Shown: positions 17,313-26,910, counted from the first letter of the stretch. The stretch is 64,000 bases of DNA from JBGPQJ01 sp963709295 (GCA_963709295.1 CAVPVW010000004.1:310001-374000), one strand, 5' to 3'. Made by a program: numbers and translations. Notes: generated from the letters alone by a model not told the origin.

Positions 17313-18581
17313 ATGTCAACTCCGGAGTCATCCCCCCAGCTGCCCCTCACGCCCGTACAGCAGGAAGAGCGCATCCAGGTCGTGGACATCCTGCGCGGGT
17401 TTGCGTTGTTCGGCATCCTGCTCGTCAACATGGCGATATTCAGCCGCCCGTTTCAATCCATCCTTCTTCCAGTCTCCCCCGACCTGCCCTGGTATGACTA
17501 TGCCGCCGACTGGCTGATCCATTTCCTGGGAGAAGGCAAATTCTATGCCATGTTTTCCACCCTGTTCGGGCTTGGACTTGTACTGATGATGGAGCGCATC
17601 GAACAGCGCGGGGGACGATTTGTCCCGCTGTACTCCCGGCGCCTGCTGGCCCTGCTGTTGATTGGGCTGGTCCACGCGTTTCTCATTTGGGTCGGCGATA
17701 TCCTGATCATTTATGCGCTGCTCGGGTTCCCGCTGATGCTGTTCCGCAAGGCAAGGCCCCGTACCTTGATCATCTGGGCCGTGGTGTTGTTATCCATCCC
17801 GCTCCTGTTCAATACGGCAACGACGGGACTGGTCCAGCTGGGGCGTTCCGTTCCCGAGGCAGCGGCTCAAATCGAGCTGGGTTTTGCGCAGGCCGAGGCC
17901 GGGTATGTTGCCGACGTGGAACGTGCCCTGCGTGTCTATCCGGGCGGCAACTTCATCGAAATCACCCTCCAGCGCGCGTATGATTACACCAGCATGGGAT
18001 TGCTCTCGATCTTCGTGATGGGGTTCAACATCCTGGCCATGTTCCTGATCGGGATGTATTTTGGTAAACGTCGGCTCTTCCACGACGTCGAAGCAAACCG
18101 CTCGTTTTTCACTAAACTATTGATCTGGGGGCTGATCCTTGGCCTGCTCGGCAATCTGATTTATGCGACGCTGATCATGCCGCTCTCCCGGGTTGAAACC
18201 AGCTGGACCCTTCTGCTGGCCACCCTTTCGCATGGGATTGGCGCGCCTTTGCTCTGCCTGGCCTATATCTCCGCGATCTGTCTGATATCGCTCTCGCCTC
18301 GTTGGGGGAGAACACTCAACGTGCTGGCTCCTGTCGGGCAGATGGCCTTGTCGAATTACCTGCTGCAGTCCATCACCTGCACCCTCATCTTTTATGGATA
18401 TGGACTGGGTTTGTTCGGCAGGATGGGGGGTGCCCTGGGAATTGCGTTGACGATCGCCATCTTCCTGGTCCAGATTCCCATCAGTCACTGGTGGATGAAG
18501 CGCTTCAAGTATGGCCCGGCCGAGTGGTTATGGCGTTCAATGACGTATCTTAAGCTCCAGCCGATGGGAAGAGGACTTTAA
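17313..18581 (+). CDS. DUF418 family membrane protein
   Basis: A 422-residue integral membrane protein. It opens with VVDILRGFALFGILLVNM, typical of the DUF418 family, and has about ten hydrophobic segments and a C-terminal YNLLQS-like sequence (LSNYLLQS) plus HWWM.RFKYGPAEWLWR, the usual family ending. Members are suspected transporters or sensors; no activity is assigned here. AGGAGGT precedes the ATG at a good distance. It is divergent from the aromatic operon. Confidence 0.85.
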   Translation: MSTPESSPQLPLTPVQQEERIQVVDILRGFALFGILLVNMAIFSRPFQSILLPVSPDLPWYDYAADWLIHFLGEGKFYAMFSTLFGLGLVLMMERIEQRGGRFVPLYSRRLLALLLIGLVHAFLIWVGDILIIYALLGFPLMLFRKARPRTLIIWAVVLLSIPLLFNTATTGLVQLGRSVPEAAAQIELGFAQAEAGYVADVERALRVYPGGNFIEITLQRAYDYTSMGLLSIFVMGFNILAMFLIGMYFGKRRLFHDVEANRSFFTKLLIWGLILGLLGNLIYATLIMPLSRVETSWTLLLATLSHGIGAPLLCLAYISAICLISLSPRWGRTLNVLAPVGQMALSNYLLQSITCTLIFYGYGLGLFGRMGGALGIALTIAIFLVQIPISHWWMKRFKYGPAEWLWRSMTYLKLQPMGRGL

Positions 18582-18706
18582 GGATATGTGGTTGTTTGCA
18601 GCGATCATGAGAAACGATATTGTTTAGATATATATTGTGACGAAGTATTATAGAAATTATCCGTGATCCTTTCCCTTTAACAGGCCTGGGAGCAGAGTTT
18701 GCGTAA

Positions 18707-19265
18707 ATGGAAGCACAGATGGAAATTGTAGTTTTTCTCCTGGGGACCATCGCTCTAATGACCATCTCCCGCCGAGCATTGCTGCGCCCGCGTTCGCACG
18801 GGTTTTATCGTTTCTTCGCCTGGGAAATTTTGTGGATCATGTTCCTGCTTAATGCCGGGAGTTGGTTCAGCGACCCCCTCGCTTGGTACCAACTGGTTTC
18901 GTGGATTCTGCTGATCGCCTCGTTGGTGCTCGTGATTCTGGGAGTGAGGCTGCTTCGCGAAATCGGCCGGCAGGATACAAAACGGAGCGACCCGTCACTG
19001 CTGGGGATGGAGAAGACCTCCCGGCTCGTGACTGTCGGTTTATACCGTCACATCCGCCATCCGCTATACAGTTCGCTGCTGTTTCTTGGCCTGGGGCATG
19101 TTCTTTAAATCACCCTCCTGGATCGATGCGGGCTTGGCGTTGCTCTGCACTCTTTTTCTCACTGCCACCGCGCGAGTCGAGGAGCGGGAAAATATCGATT
19201 ACTTTGGGGATGACTATGCTGCCTATATGAAGCATAGCAAAATGTTCATCCCCTATCTATTCTGA
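18707..19265 (+). CDS. Isoprenylcysteine carboxyl methyltransferase-like membrane protein, one frameshift
   Basis: Integral membrane methyltransferase-like protein (ICMT/PEMT superfamily). The first frame carries three or four hydrophobic segments and GLYRHIRHPLYSSLL, the SAM-binding RHPxY motif, then stops at 19108. Removing one G from GGGG at about 19092 continues into MFFKSPSWIDAG and the C-terminal signature EERENIDYFGDDYAAYMKHS, giving 185 residues, the usual length. Substrate unknown. A second ATG at 18719 is an alternative start with a better-placed GGAAG. Confidence 0.8.
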
Positions 19266-19401
19266 TGCAAGCCCTGCAAGTTTTTTGATAAGTGGACTGA
19301 TGCCTCTGAAACATTAAATGGGCAACCGCCTCAGGTTTATGACGCCATCCAGAGCAGAAGTGTTTCGACTGGCCATAAATGTAAACAAAAAGGAGTAATA
19401 C

Positions 19402-19920
19402 ATGAAAGATTTAATCCTTGTTGCCTATGCCACCCGGTACGGCTCCACGCAGGAAGTCGCTGAAGCAATTGCCGGGACGCTTCGTGCAGCCGGGCTTGCA
19501 GTGGAGATTAAGCTTGCACGTGAGGTGCGTACCCTCGATGGATATCGCGCAGTCGTGCTGGGCGCGCCGCTCTTCATGTTCCACTGGCACAAGGATGCTC
19601 ACCAATTCCTGACGCGGCATCGAAAAGCACTTGTTGGGCAACCTATTGCAGTTTTTGCGTTAGGTCCAGTCCATGAGCCTCATGACCCTCAGGAGTGGCA
19701 GGATTTACGGGGCCAGCTGGAAAAAGAGTTGGCCAAATATCCCTGGCTTTCGCCGGTGGCCCTCGAAATGTTCGGCGGAAAATACGATCCGGCTTCTCTG
19801 CGTTTCCCTCTCAATTTGATGGCCGGCTCGGAACCTGCCAGCGATATCCGCGACTGGGAAGCCATCCGCGCCTGGGCTGGCAGCCTGGCGGGAAAATTAT
19901 CGCCGGAAATCCATTCGTGA
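19402..19920 (+). CDS. Flavodoxin-domain protein (HemG-like)
   Basis: 172 residues with a flavodoxin fold: the FMN phosphate loop is YATRYGSTQEVAEAIA (about residues 9-24), followed by VVLGAPLFMFHWHKDA, as in menaquinone-dependent protoporphyrinogen dehydrogenase-like flavodoxins. Predicted soluble electron carrier or oxidoreductase; the reaction is not known. AAAGGAG lies before ATG. The preceding 136 bases hold only this site. Followed after 14 bases by a membrane protein gene. Confidence 0.82.
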   Translation: MKDLILVAYATRYGSTQEVAEAIAGTLRAAGLAVEIKLAREVRTLDGYRAVVLGAPLFMFHWHKDAHQFLTRHRKALVGQPIAVFALGPVHEPHDPQEWQDLRGQLEKELAKYPWLSPVALEMFGGKYDPASLRFPLNLMAGSEPASDIRDWEAIRAWAGSLAGKLSPEIHS

Positions 19921-19934
19921 TTGGCAGGCTATCC

Positions 19935-20681
19935 ATGACACAAAACCAGAACTGGAAATTGCTCTACGTGGTCGGCGGAATCGCCGCACTGCTGGCGGTG
20001 TTCGTGTTCAGGAGAAACCTTGGGGCGGAATTGAGCCTGCTGGCAGTATCCGGGTTCATCGATGGGGTGCCTACGACACCGATACTAACCTCTCTCGATT
20101 GGTTCAGACTTTTTCAGGATAACCGGCTGGTCGCTCTCACCTTTCTGAATTTCTTTGATCTTATCGAATATGCTTTGTTGGGTTTGGTCTTCCTGGCCTT
20201 GTACGGTGCCCTGACCCAAACCAATCGAAGCGCCATGTTGATCGCGGTGACCGCCGGTCTGATAGGCATCGCGGTCTACTTCGCCTCGAACCAGGCATTA
20301 TCCATGCTGGCCCTCAGCCAAAGGTATGCTGCGGCCACCACCGATGCGCAAAGACTCTCTTACCAGGCGGCAGGCGAGGCGTTGCTGGCGGTGAACCATC
20401 CGGACAGCATGTATCAGGGGGGCGGTATATCTATCAGCCTGTTCCTTGTGCTGTCCGCCGGCTTGATCATCTCACTCGTGATGCTGACGGGTGGTGTTTT
20501 CAGCAAAGCCACTGCCATTGTCGGGATCCTGGCGAATGGGATTGGACTGTGCTACTTTATCACCCTGGTGGTTTTACCGGAAATCTATTGGATCCCGCAT
20601 CCCGTCTCTGCCCCGTTTCGGGTGGCCTGGTATTTCTTGATCGCCTTGAAATTGTTCAAGCTATCCAGGGAACAATTATGA
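19935..20681 (+). CDS. Hypothetical membrane protein (possibly DUF4386-like)
   Basis: 248 residues with about six hydrophobic segments. It starts with KLLYVVGGIAALLAVFVFRRN and contains NFFDLIEYALLGLVFLALY and GGGISISLFLVLSAGLIISL. The pattern resembles uncharacterised DUF4386-like membrane proteins, but the match is by impression only. The ATG at 19935 avoids overlap with the flavodoxin gene; an upstream in-frame extension would overlap it by about 220 bases. Its stop overlaps the next short ORF by ATGA. Confidence 0.65.
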   Translation: MTQNQNWKLLYVVGGIAALLAVFVFRRNLGAELSLLAVSGFIDGVPTTPILTSLDWFRLFQDNRLVALTFLNFFDLIEYALLGLVFLALYGALTQTNRSAMLIAVTAGLIGIAVYFASNQALSMLALSQRYAAATTDAQRLSYQAAGEALLAVNHPDSMYQGGGISISLFLVLSAGLIISLVMLTGGVFSKATAIVGILANGIGLCYFITLVVLPEIYWIPHPVSAPFRVAWYFLIALKLFKLSREQL

Positions 20682-20785
20682 GAAACGCCACTAATACTGC
20701 AGCCACCTGGCTGGGTGTTGTTGCCGGGATCGCCGGCCTGGAGCATGGATATTTTAAATATCAGAACTTGAGGAGAAAGAAATGA
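20678..20785 (+). CDS. Short ORF (35 aa), possible remnant of a small membrane protein gene
   Basis: The 35-residue reading frame overlaps the preceding stop (ATGA) and reaches the ATG of the next gene. It reads TWLGVVAGIAGLEHGYF and then a basic tail NLRRKK. The hydrophobic start looks like the beginning of a longer membrane protein, so this may be a truncated remnant or a genuine small protein. Function unknown. Confidence 0.4.
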   Translation: MRNATNTAATWLGVVAGIAGLEHGYFKYQNLRRKK

Positions 20786-21263
20786 AAGGATTGGTCGTCT
20801 ATGATTTCGTATTTGGCAACACGGAGAAAATAGCGCAGGCCATCGGCGCCGTCCTGGCTGAACAGGGAAGCGTGCAGACGCTGGCTGTTGGGAAGATGAC
20901 AGCAGATAGCATGTCCGGGCTGGACATACTACTCGTCGGTTCTCCAACGCGAGGCTTCCGGCCGACGGAGGCTGTCTCGAAATTCCTTAACTCGATCCCA
21001 AAAATTCCCTCACGGGGATTCGGGTGGCGGCATTCGATACCCGGCTCTGGCTGGACACCATCGATTCGAAGGCCTTGCGATTCGTTGTGGACAAAGGTGG
21101 CTATGCAGCCAACTCCATCGCAAAATCGCTCGTCAAGAAAGGCGGACAGCTGGCGGCGCCGCCGGAAGGGTTTCTGGTGACCGGTGAACAGGGTCCGCTC
21201 AAGGATGGTGAGCTGGATCGGGCGTCCGCCTGGGGCAGGAAGTTTCTAATTTTGGAGATATAA
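20782..21263 (+). CDS. Flavodoxin family protein, one frameshift
   Basis: Flavodoxin-like protein with the FMN loop DFVFGNTEKIAQAIG (about residues 8-22) and LVGSPTRGFRPTEAVSKFL. The frame is lost after NSIPKIPSRG at about 21016. Adding one G to the GGGG run there continues with IRVAAFDTRLWL and ends AWGRKFLILEI, giving 160 residues, the usual size. GAGGAG precedes the ATG. The closest described relatives are stand-alone flavodoxins of unknown partner. It is the third flavin-fold gene of this accessory region, counting the two-domain one at 23637. Confidence 0.78.
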
Positions 21264-21407
21264 GGTTTATAGCGGGTGCGGAAATCCTGTTCCCACTATA
21301 ATTAAAGCTAGAAGTGAAAAGGCATTTAATTTTCCATCTGAGGTAATGGCTAACCAATCCCATTCACCATTTGGATAAATCCATACTCTTTGTAGAGGAG
21401 TGTAAAC

Positions 21408-22856
21408 ATGGACCAAAGAGCGGGAGCCCAGATCAGCCGGCGAGCTTTCATGCAATCGCTGGTTATTTTGTTTGTGTTGATGGTGGGTGCGGGGATTCTC
21501 ACCCTCGTTGTTCCTGCGGGACAATACACCCGCGTGGAAGTGGATGGACGGGTGACCATCGATCCCGGTTCGTTTCAGTATATCGAGGACCCTTATTATC
21601 CCGTCTGGCAATGGTTTATCGCCCCCATAGCGGTCCTTGGCAGTGAAGCTGGTCTGACGATCATCGTCATCATCGTGGTGTTGTTCTTTGCGGGCGGCGC
21701 GTTTGCCGTGATGGACAAGACAGGCACCTTGCGGGCGTTCATCGGCCGGGTCGTACGCCGGTTCCGCGGGCATAAGTACCTGCTTTTGTGGATGGTCTGC
21801 CTGGCGTTTATGTTCCTGGGCGCAACGCTGGGTACCTTCGAGGAAGTTGTGCTGCTTGTGCCCTTGATGATCGCCTTCTCCTACTCCCTTGGCTGGGACG
21901 CGCTGGTCGGGCTTGGAATGTCGATCCTGGCCGTCAACATGGGATTCTCGGCAGCGATTACCAACCCTTATACCCTGGGAGTGGCGCAGCAAATCGCCGG
22001 GCTGCCGATTTTTTCCGGGGCATGGCTGCGGATCATAATTTTCATGGTCATCTACCTGATCTTTGGGCTTTTTCTCTCCTCATATGCGCGAAAAATCGAC
22101 CGCGATCCGTCCAAATCCCTCGTCCATGGTGAAGATCAGGCCGAGCGGGAAAAAGGAAAGAACCTGGATGAATCCTTTACGGCCAGGGACCCAAAGCAAA
22201 ATCGTGCCATGAATTTCTTTGGGTTATTCATCCTGCTTATTCTGCTTGCCATGGTGGCAGCTCCCTTCGTCCCCGGAATCTCAGATTACGCGCTCCCGAT
22301 TGTGGGCCTCCTCTTTTTGATCGGCGGGCTGGGTGCGGGATTCCTCTCCGGAGCGGGATCAAAAACCGTCTGGCGTGGGCTGAAGGAAGGCCTGATCGGA
22401 ATCGCGCCGGCTGTTCCCTTGATCCTCATGGCCTCCAGCATCCGTTACATCATGGACAGCGGCGCGGTCACGGATACATTGCTTCACGCCGTCGCAGAAC
22501 CGTTCTCCCAGCTCAGCTCATGGACGGCCACGGTGGTCATCTATCTGCTGGCCCTCGGCGTCGAATTCCTTATCCCTTCTGGATCCGCCAAGGCTTTTCT
22601 GATGATGCCCATCGTCCTGCCGTTGGCCGACCTGATCGGAATCACCCGTCAGACCGCCGTGCTGGCCTACATCTTTGGGGATGGTTTTTCAAACCTGGCG
22701 TACCCCACCAACCCGGTTCTGCTCATCAGCCTGGGGCTGACCGTTGTCAGCTTCCCCAAATGGATCCGCTGGACGGCCAAGCTCTGGTTGTGGGTCTTTC
22801 TTGCCACGCTTGTTTTTCTTGGAATTGCCGTCGCCATTAACTACGGGCCATTCTAA
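21408..22856 (+). CDS. YfcC-family (C4-dicarboxylate/basic amino acid type) membrane carrier
   Basis: 482 residues with about 12 hydrophobic segments. The N-terminus (SLVILFVLMVGAGILTLVVPAGQYTR) and the segments GTFEEVVLLVPLM, NPYTLGVAQQIAGLP and PSGSAKAFLMMPIVLPLADL fit the YfcC/DcuC (C4 dicarboxylate anaerobic carrier) family, whose members move dicarboxylates, short-chain acids or arginine/ornithine. The substrate is not predictable. GAGGAG lies before ATG. The 144 bases upstream contain only an imperfect inverted repeat near 21270-21300. It stands alone before the PadR gene. Confidence 0.82.
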   Translation: MDQRAGAQISRRAFMQSLVILFVLMVGAGILTLVVPAGQYTRVEVDGRVTIDPGSFQYIEDPYYPVWQWFIAPIAVLGSEAGLTIIVIIVVLFFAGGAFAVMDKTGTLRAFIGRVVRRFRGHKYLLLWMVCLAFMFLGATLGTFEEVVLLVPLMIAFSYSLGWDALVGLGMSILAVNMGFSAAITNPYTLGVAQQIAGLPIFSGAWLRIIIFMVIYLIFGLFLSSYARKIDRDPSKSLVHGEDQAEREKGKNLDESFTARDPKQNRAMNFFGLFILLILLAMVAAPFVPGISDYALPIVGLLFLIGGLGAGFLSGAGSKTVWRGLKEGLIGIAPAVPLILMASSIRYIMDSGAVTDTLLHAVAEPFSQLSSWTATVVIYLLALGVEFLIPSGSAKAFLMMPIVLPLADLIGITRQTAVLAYIFGDGFSNLAYPTNPVLLISLGLTVVSFPKWIRWTAKLWLWVFLATLVFLGIAVAINYGPF

Positions 22857-22958
22857 TGAACGGCCTCATCTCCTCCGAATAGAACAAATTTTTTAATTTG
22901 CATCGTACTTGAAAGTGGAAAGTAGATCAAAAGCCGCTGGTTTTGGTTTCTCTTGACC

Positions 22959-22997
22959 TTGACAATTGTTAAATGCTGCCTTACTATATGAATAGTA
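22959..22997 (+). promoter_or_regulatory. Promoter and probable operator of the padR-type gene
   Basis: TTGACA (22959-22964) and TACTAT (22982-22987) are 17 bases apart. The -10 element is part of the inverted repeat TACTAT-ATGA-ATAGTA (22982-22997), and the palindrome CCTATATAGG follows near 23013-23022. PadR proteins usually bind such repeats in their own promoter, so self-regulation is likely. Confidence 0.7.
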
Positions 22998-23034
22998 CAA
23001 TATAATACTAATCCTATATAGGAGCAATATAGTA

Positions 23035-23592
23035 ATGTCTCTCGAATATGCTTTGCTTGGATTTTTGAACTATCACCCATGTACCGGCTACGATTTAAAA
23101 AAGATCTTTGATACCTCTGTCCGCCACTTCTGGCCGGCTGACCAGAGCCAGATCTACCGCACCCTGGCTCGCCTGACCGAGCAGGGCTTTGCTGAAATGG
23201 AGAAGGTGCCCCAGGAGGATCGTCCCGACCGCAAGGTGTATCACATCACCGAGGCGGGGAGAGCAGAACTGCTGAAATTCCTTTCCGGGCCGCCTCCGAT
23301 GGGTGAACCGCGCAGCGCTTCGCTTATTCAGGTTTTTTTCGCCGGTCAGCTCTCTGACGAGCAGATCCTGGCGAAGTTCGAAGGCTATGCCGCCATTATG
23401 CGGATGATCCTGGGTCAATACGACCAGGTCCCTGAAATGATCCATCCTTTCCAGAAGGAAATCCCATCACCGCGGGAACACTTCTTTTGGTTGCTCACGC
23501 TTGACAACGGAATCCGAAACATGCGCGCCAACCTGGAATGGGCCGAGAATGTAATTGATCGGATCAAGTCCGGTCACGTTCCGGCAAAATAA
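23035..23592 (+). CDS. PadR family transcriptional regulator
   Basis: 185 residues with the N-terminal winged helix typical of PadR (LEYALLGFLNYHPCTGYDLKKIFD, then QIYRTLARLTEQGF and RKVYHITEAGRAELLKFL), followed by the long helical C-terminal domain used for dimer formation. Probably a repressor of itself and of the flavodoxin-like genes that follow at 23637-25832. AGGAG precedes ATG at a long spacing. Confidence 0.9.
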   Translation: MSLEYALLGFLNYHPCTGYDLKKIFDTSVRHFWPADQSQIYRTLARLTEQGFAEMEKVPQEDRPDRKVYHITEAGRAELLKFLSGPPPMGEPRSASLIQVFFAGQLSDEQILAKFEGYAAIMRMILGQYDQVPEMIHPFQKEIPSPREHFFWLLTLDNGIRNMRANLEWAENVIDRIKSGHVPAK

Positions 23593-23636
23593 ATGGGGTT
23601 CAGCAGGACTCATTCAAACTTGAAAAGAAGGACAAT

Positions 23637-24899
23637 ATGAGAATCACGATACTTAATGGCAATCCGACTTCATCGACATTCGACTCGTATCTTTCGCAGC
23701 TAAAATCGAGCCTCGAAGCCAATCAAAATTCCGTCACCCGCCTCGACCTGCGCGACCTGCCCCTGCGCCACTGCGTCGGCTGCTGGGGCTGCTGGGTCAA
23801 GACCCCCGGCGAATGTGTGGCGCGCGACGCCAGCCTCGAAATGGACCGGGCGGTCATCAATGCTGATTTCGTCCTGTGGGCAGCCCCGCTCAAAATGGGG
23901 TTCCCCGCTGAACTGCTTAAAATGGCGCTGGATAAACACCTGCCTCTGATCCACCCCTACATGGAAGTCGCCTATGGGGAATCACATCACCTGCGGCGTT
24001 ACAAGCGTTATCCTCGCGTGGGATTGCTGCTTGAAAAAGAATCCATGACGGATGAACGCGACCTGCAGATCGTGCGCGATATTTTTTGCCGCACCGCCAT
24101 CAATTTTAAAACCCGTCTGGAATTTTTACTGACCGCAGATGGCCCGGTCGAAGAGGTCGTTTCGCGAATTCTGGATCCAAAGGCAGAGGGTCTGCCTCTT
24201 CCGCTTCGATTGGCGCCGACTGCCGGGATTTCGATCACCCCTCCTTCCCGGTTGACTCTCTTTAATGGCTCGCCGCGCGGCCGCAGGGGCAACACTCCTC
24301 TCATGCTCGAGCAGCTTGCCCGGGGTTTCGGCAACCCGGCGGAAATCCATCACCTCGTGCGCATGAAAGAGACGGACAGGATGGTGCAGGCGTTTGCCGA
24401 ATCCGAGTGCGCCATCATCGGTTTTCCGCTGTACACCGACGCCATGCCCGGACTGGTCAAACACTTCATCGAAGCGTTGGAGCCGCTCACCGGCAGGGGA
24501 GACAATCCTTCCGTGGGTTTCCTGGTGCAATCCGGTTTTCCGGAAGGGTTGCATTCGCGTTACATTGAGCGTTACCTCGAAAAGCTGGCGGCCCGTTTGG
24601 GCTCTCCCTACCTGGGGACGATCGTCAAGGGGAACGGCGAGGGGACACGGGTGATGCCCGCGGATATGACGCGCAGCTTGTTTGAAAATCTGCAGGCGGT
24701 CGGAGCCGGGTTGGCTCGAGATGGAAGTTTCGACCCGCAGGCCCTGGCTCGCATTGCCGCGCCTGAGAGCTTTCCTTCGTACCTAGGACCGGTATTCAAG
24801 GTCTTCCTGCGCCTGCCAATGGCTCATTCCTACTTTGATAACATGCTTAAAAAGAATGGCGTCTACGAGCAGCGTTTTGCCCAACCGTTCGTCGACTAA
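23637..24899 (+). CDS. Two-domain flavodoxin-like NAD(P)H oxidoreductase
   Basis: The 420 residues contain two tandem NADPH-dependent FMN-reductase-like domains. The first (1-180) begins MRITILNGNPTSSTFDSYL and carries HCVGCWGCWVKTPGEC, a cysteine-rich segment common in iron-sulfur flavoproteins of this family. The second (about 205-420) begins LTLFNGSPRGRRGNTP. Each would normally be a separate protein of about 190 residues, so the gene looks like an internal fusion or duplication. The reaction is unknown. It lies 45 bases after padR and may be its target. Confidence 0.75.
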   Translation: MRITILNGNPTSSTFDSYLSQLKSSLEANQNSVTRLDLRDLPLRHCVGCWGCWVKTPGECVARDASLEMDRAVINADFVLWAAPLKMGFPAELLKMALDKHLPLIHPYMEVAYGESHHLRRYKRYPRVGLLLEKESMTDERDLQIVRDIFCRTAINFKTRLEFLLTADGPVEEVVSRILDPKAEGLPLPLRLAPTAGISITPPSRLTLFNGSPRGRRGNTPLMLEQLARGFGNPAEIHHLVRMKETDRMVQAFAESECAIIGFPLYTDAMPGLVKHFIEALEPLTGRGDNPSVGFLVQSGFPEGLHSRYIERYLEKLAARLGSPYLGTIVKGNGEGTRVMPADMTRSLFENLQAVGAGLARDGSFDPQALARIAAPESFPSYLGPVFKVFLRLPMAHSYFDNMLKKNGVYEQRFAQPFVD

Positions 24900-24914
24900 A
24901 TCAGGAGACCATCC

Positions 24915-25371
24915 ATGTGGTTCATGAATAAGATCGCCAACCCGCTGGTAGGCCTGATCCTGCGATCCCCCTTGCACGGAATCATGAGCGCTGCAGTGCT
25001 GCTGATCACCTATCGCGGACGGAAAACCGGCAGGGAATACACCCTGCCGGTCCAGTATGTGCAGGAAGGCGAGACGATCTACATCGTTCCCGGGGCAGCG
25101 GAGAATAAAACCTGGTGGCGCAACCTGCGGGGGGGAGCCACAGTAAATCTTCGCCTGCGCGGAAAGCAACAACGGGGACGCGCCACTCTTCTGGAGGGAG
25201 AGACGGATATTGAATCCATTGCAGCGGCGTTTCTTCCCTACCTGAAGCGCTTTCCGCCCTCCGCTAAAATCCACTCCATCCGCAGTTAAGGAGGATGGCA
25301 GCTTCGATTTGGAAGATATTCGAAAAGCGGCCAAATCCCTGGTCATCGTTCGCGTGGACATAAAAGAATGA
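24915..25371 (+). CDS. Deazaflavin-dependent nitroreductase-like protein, one frameshift
   Basis: Small split-barrel protein of the F420-binding nitroreductase (DDN/DUF385) family: NPLVGLILRSPLHGIMS, LLITYRGRKTGREYTLPVQY and KTWWRNLRGGATVNLRLRG are characteristic. The frame stops at 25289. Skipping one base near 25285 continues as VKEDGSFDLEDIRKAAKSLVIVRV, the family's normal C-terminal helix, and ends with an ATGA overlap of the next gene, 151 residues in all. F420 use is inferred from family only. CAGGAG lies before ATG, 15 bases after the preceding gene. Confidence 0.78.
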
Positions 25372-25832
25372 GCTTGAAATTTCACCTGCTGAATGGCTTT
25401 CTGTTGATTGTCCCCTTGTTGATCTGGAACATCCTGCTTGGGCCAAAAATCACCGACCCTCACATCACGTCAGACGCGAATTCGCCTCAATGGCTATTGA
25501 TCGCCGAGAATATCACTCGAATTGCCGTTTTTGCCCTGCCCTTATTGATGCCGCTGCCGCGCGGAGTGGAATGGCAATCCTCGCTGGTCAGGGCTGGGCT
25601 GGCAGTTTACGTTTTTGGTACGCTGATTTATTTCGCTTCCTGGCTGCCTTTACTGCTTGCCCCTGATTCGGCCTGGAGCAGCAGCACCATCGTCTGGCTT
25701 GCCCCGCGCCTGACGCCCTTCCTTTGCTTCCTGGGAATTGCCATGATGTGTCAATCCTGGCCCTACGCCGTACTTTCGGCCTTGTTCATCTTTTTCCATA
25801 CCTGGCATGGGGTACAAAACCTGAACCTTTAA
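25368..25832 (+). CDS. Hypothetical four-helix membrane protein
   Basis: 154 residues with four strongly hydrophobic segments (FLLIVPLLIWNILLG, ITRIAVFALPLLMPL, LAVYVFGTLIYFASWLPLLL, AVLSALFIFFHTWHG). No family recognised. It overlaps the corrected end of the nitroreductase-like gene by ATGA, so it is probably translated with it in a PadR-linked operon. Confidence 0.65.
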   Translation: MSLKFHLLNGFLLIVPLLIWNILLGPKITDPHITSDANSPQWLLIAENITRIAVFALPLLMPLPRGVEWQSSLVRAGLAVYVFGTLIYFASWLPLLLAPDSAWSSSTIVWLAPRLTPFLCFLGIAMMCQSWPYAVLSALFIFFHTWHGVQNLNL

Positions 25833-25859
25833 GAGCCGCCAAGGGTGGATTTCATCGTT

Positions 25860-25907
25860 AATCATAGAAGCTTCCAGCTAATCCCTGCTCAGAAAGCTTC
25901 TATGATT
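25860..25907. terminator. 14-bp inverted repeat between convergent genes
   Basis: AATCATAGAAGCTT (25860-25873) and AAGCTTCTATGATT (25894-25907) are perfect inverted copies around a 20-base spacer. They lie between the ends of two converging genes, so a two-way terminator is the simplest reading, although no long T-run follows on either strand. Confidence 0.55.
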
Positions 25908-25946
25908 CAACCACCTCGGGAAATAGGCTAAACTCTTTTGTTTTGC

Positions 25947-26910
25947 TTACGCCCAGAACATATCACCCGGAGCTTCCACGGTTACTGCTTCGCGGAGAGC
26001 GGCCAATCCTTTCGCAACTCCTTCGTCGAAGGACATCATCCCATCCTCGTGCTCGAGCGATATCGCATGGTCATATCCAACCATTCTCAGTGCAGAAACG
26101 ATATCCTTCCAAACCTTTATGTCGTGACCATATCCGATCGATCTGAAGGTCCATGAGCGATGAGGAATATCGGTGTAAGGTTTATGGTCATTGCAGCCGT
26201 TCACAGCCACGTTGAACGGATCCACATAGCAATCCTTGCCATGCACATGGACAATGGCGTCTCCCAGTTTTCGGATGGCAGCCACCGGGTCGACTCCATT
26301 CCAAAATAAATGACTGGGATCAAAGTTGCATCCCAGGGCAGGTCCGCAGGCGTCGCGCATTCTCAGCAGTGTCTCGACGTTGTATATCAACATCCCCGGA
26401 TGCATTTCGATGCCGATCTTGACGTCATGATCTTCTGCGAATTTTGCAGCCTTACGCCAATAAGGGATGCCGACTTTGTTCCATTGATAATCGAGAATCT
26501 CGAGAAAATGCGGCGGCCAGGGGCATGTGACCCAATTGGGCATGGTATCAACGGGCGATCCGGCAGGGAGTCCCGAAAGGACATTCACCGCTCTTACACC
26601 GCACATCTGAGCCAGCCTGACTGTTTTCCGGAAGATTTCATCCGAGGCGGTGGTTAATTTTCTTGTCAGGTCCGATCGGGTCCCAGTGGCAGCTGAACGC
26701 GCTGATGATCATCCCCCGGCTTTCGACCGCTTTCATATAGGCTTTCCGCTGCTTATCACTTGACAGGAGATCATCAATCGGGCAATGATGTGCTCCCGGC
26801 AAGCCGCCTGTTCCGATCTCTACGGCTGTCGCCCCATAGGAGAGAATCTTATCCAGCGCTTCTTCAAATGGCAATTTCTGATAAATGACAGAAAATACAC
26901 CAATTCTCAT
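25947..26910 (-). CDS. Xylose-isomerase-like TIM-barrel sugar isomerase/epimerase, one frameshift
   Basis: The N-terminal frame (MRIGVFSVIYQKLPFEEALDK ... ISAFSCHWDPIGPDKK) stops at 26638. Removing one G of GG at about 26643 joins it to DEIFRKTVRLAQMCGVRAVN and the rest of the barrel, 320 residues in all. Metal ligands expected for the AP-endonuclease-2 fold are visible in GIEMHPG, NFDPSHL, VHVHGKD and SLEHEDGMM. The C-terminal SLEHED segment is shared with the protein at 52712. Exact reaction unknown: isomerase, dehydratase or 3-keto-sugar hydratase are all known in the fold. Last gene of the minus-strand sugar cluster. Confidence 0.8.

Noticed and set aside
17036..17431. 131-codon open frame reaching upstream of the aromatic leader
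   Set aside because: Only the last 25 codons follow a promoter and carry the Phe/Tyr-rich pattern; the rest runs through the promoter and antisense over the DUF418 gene.
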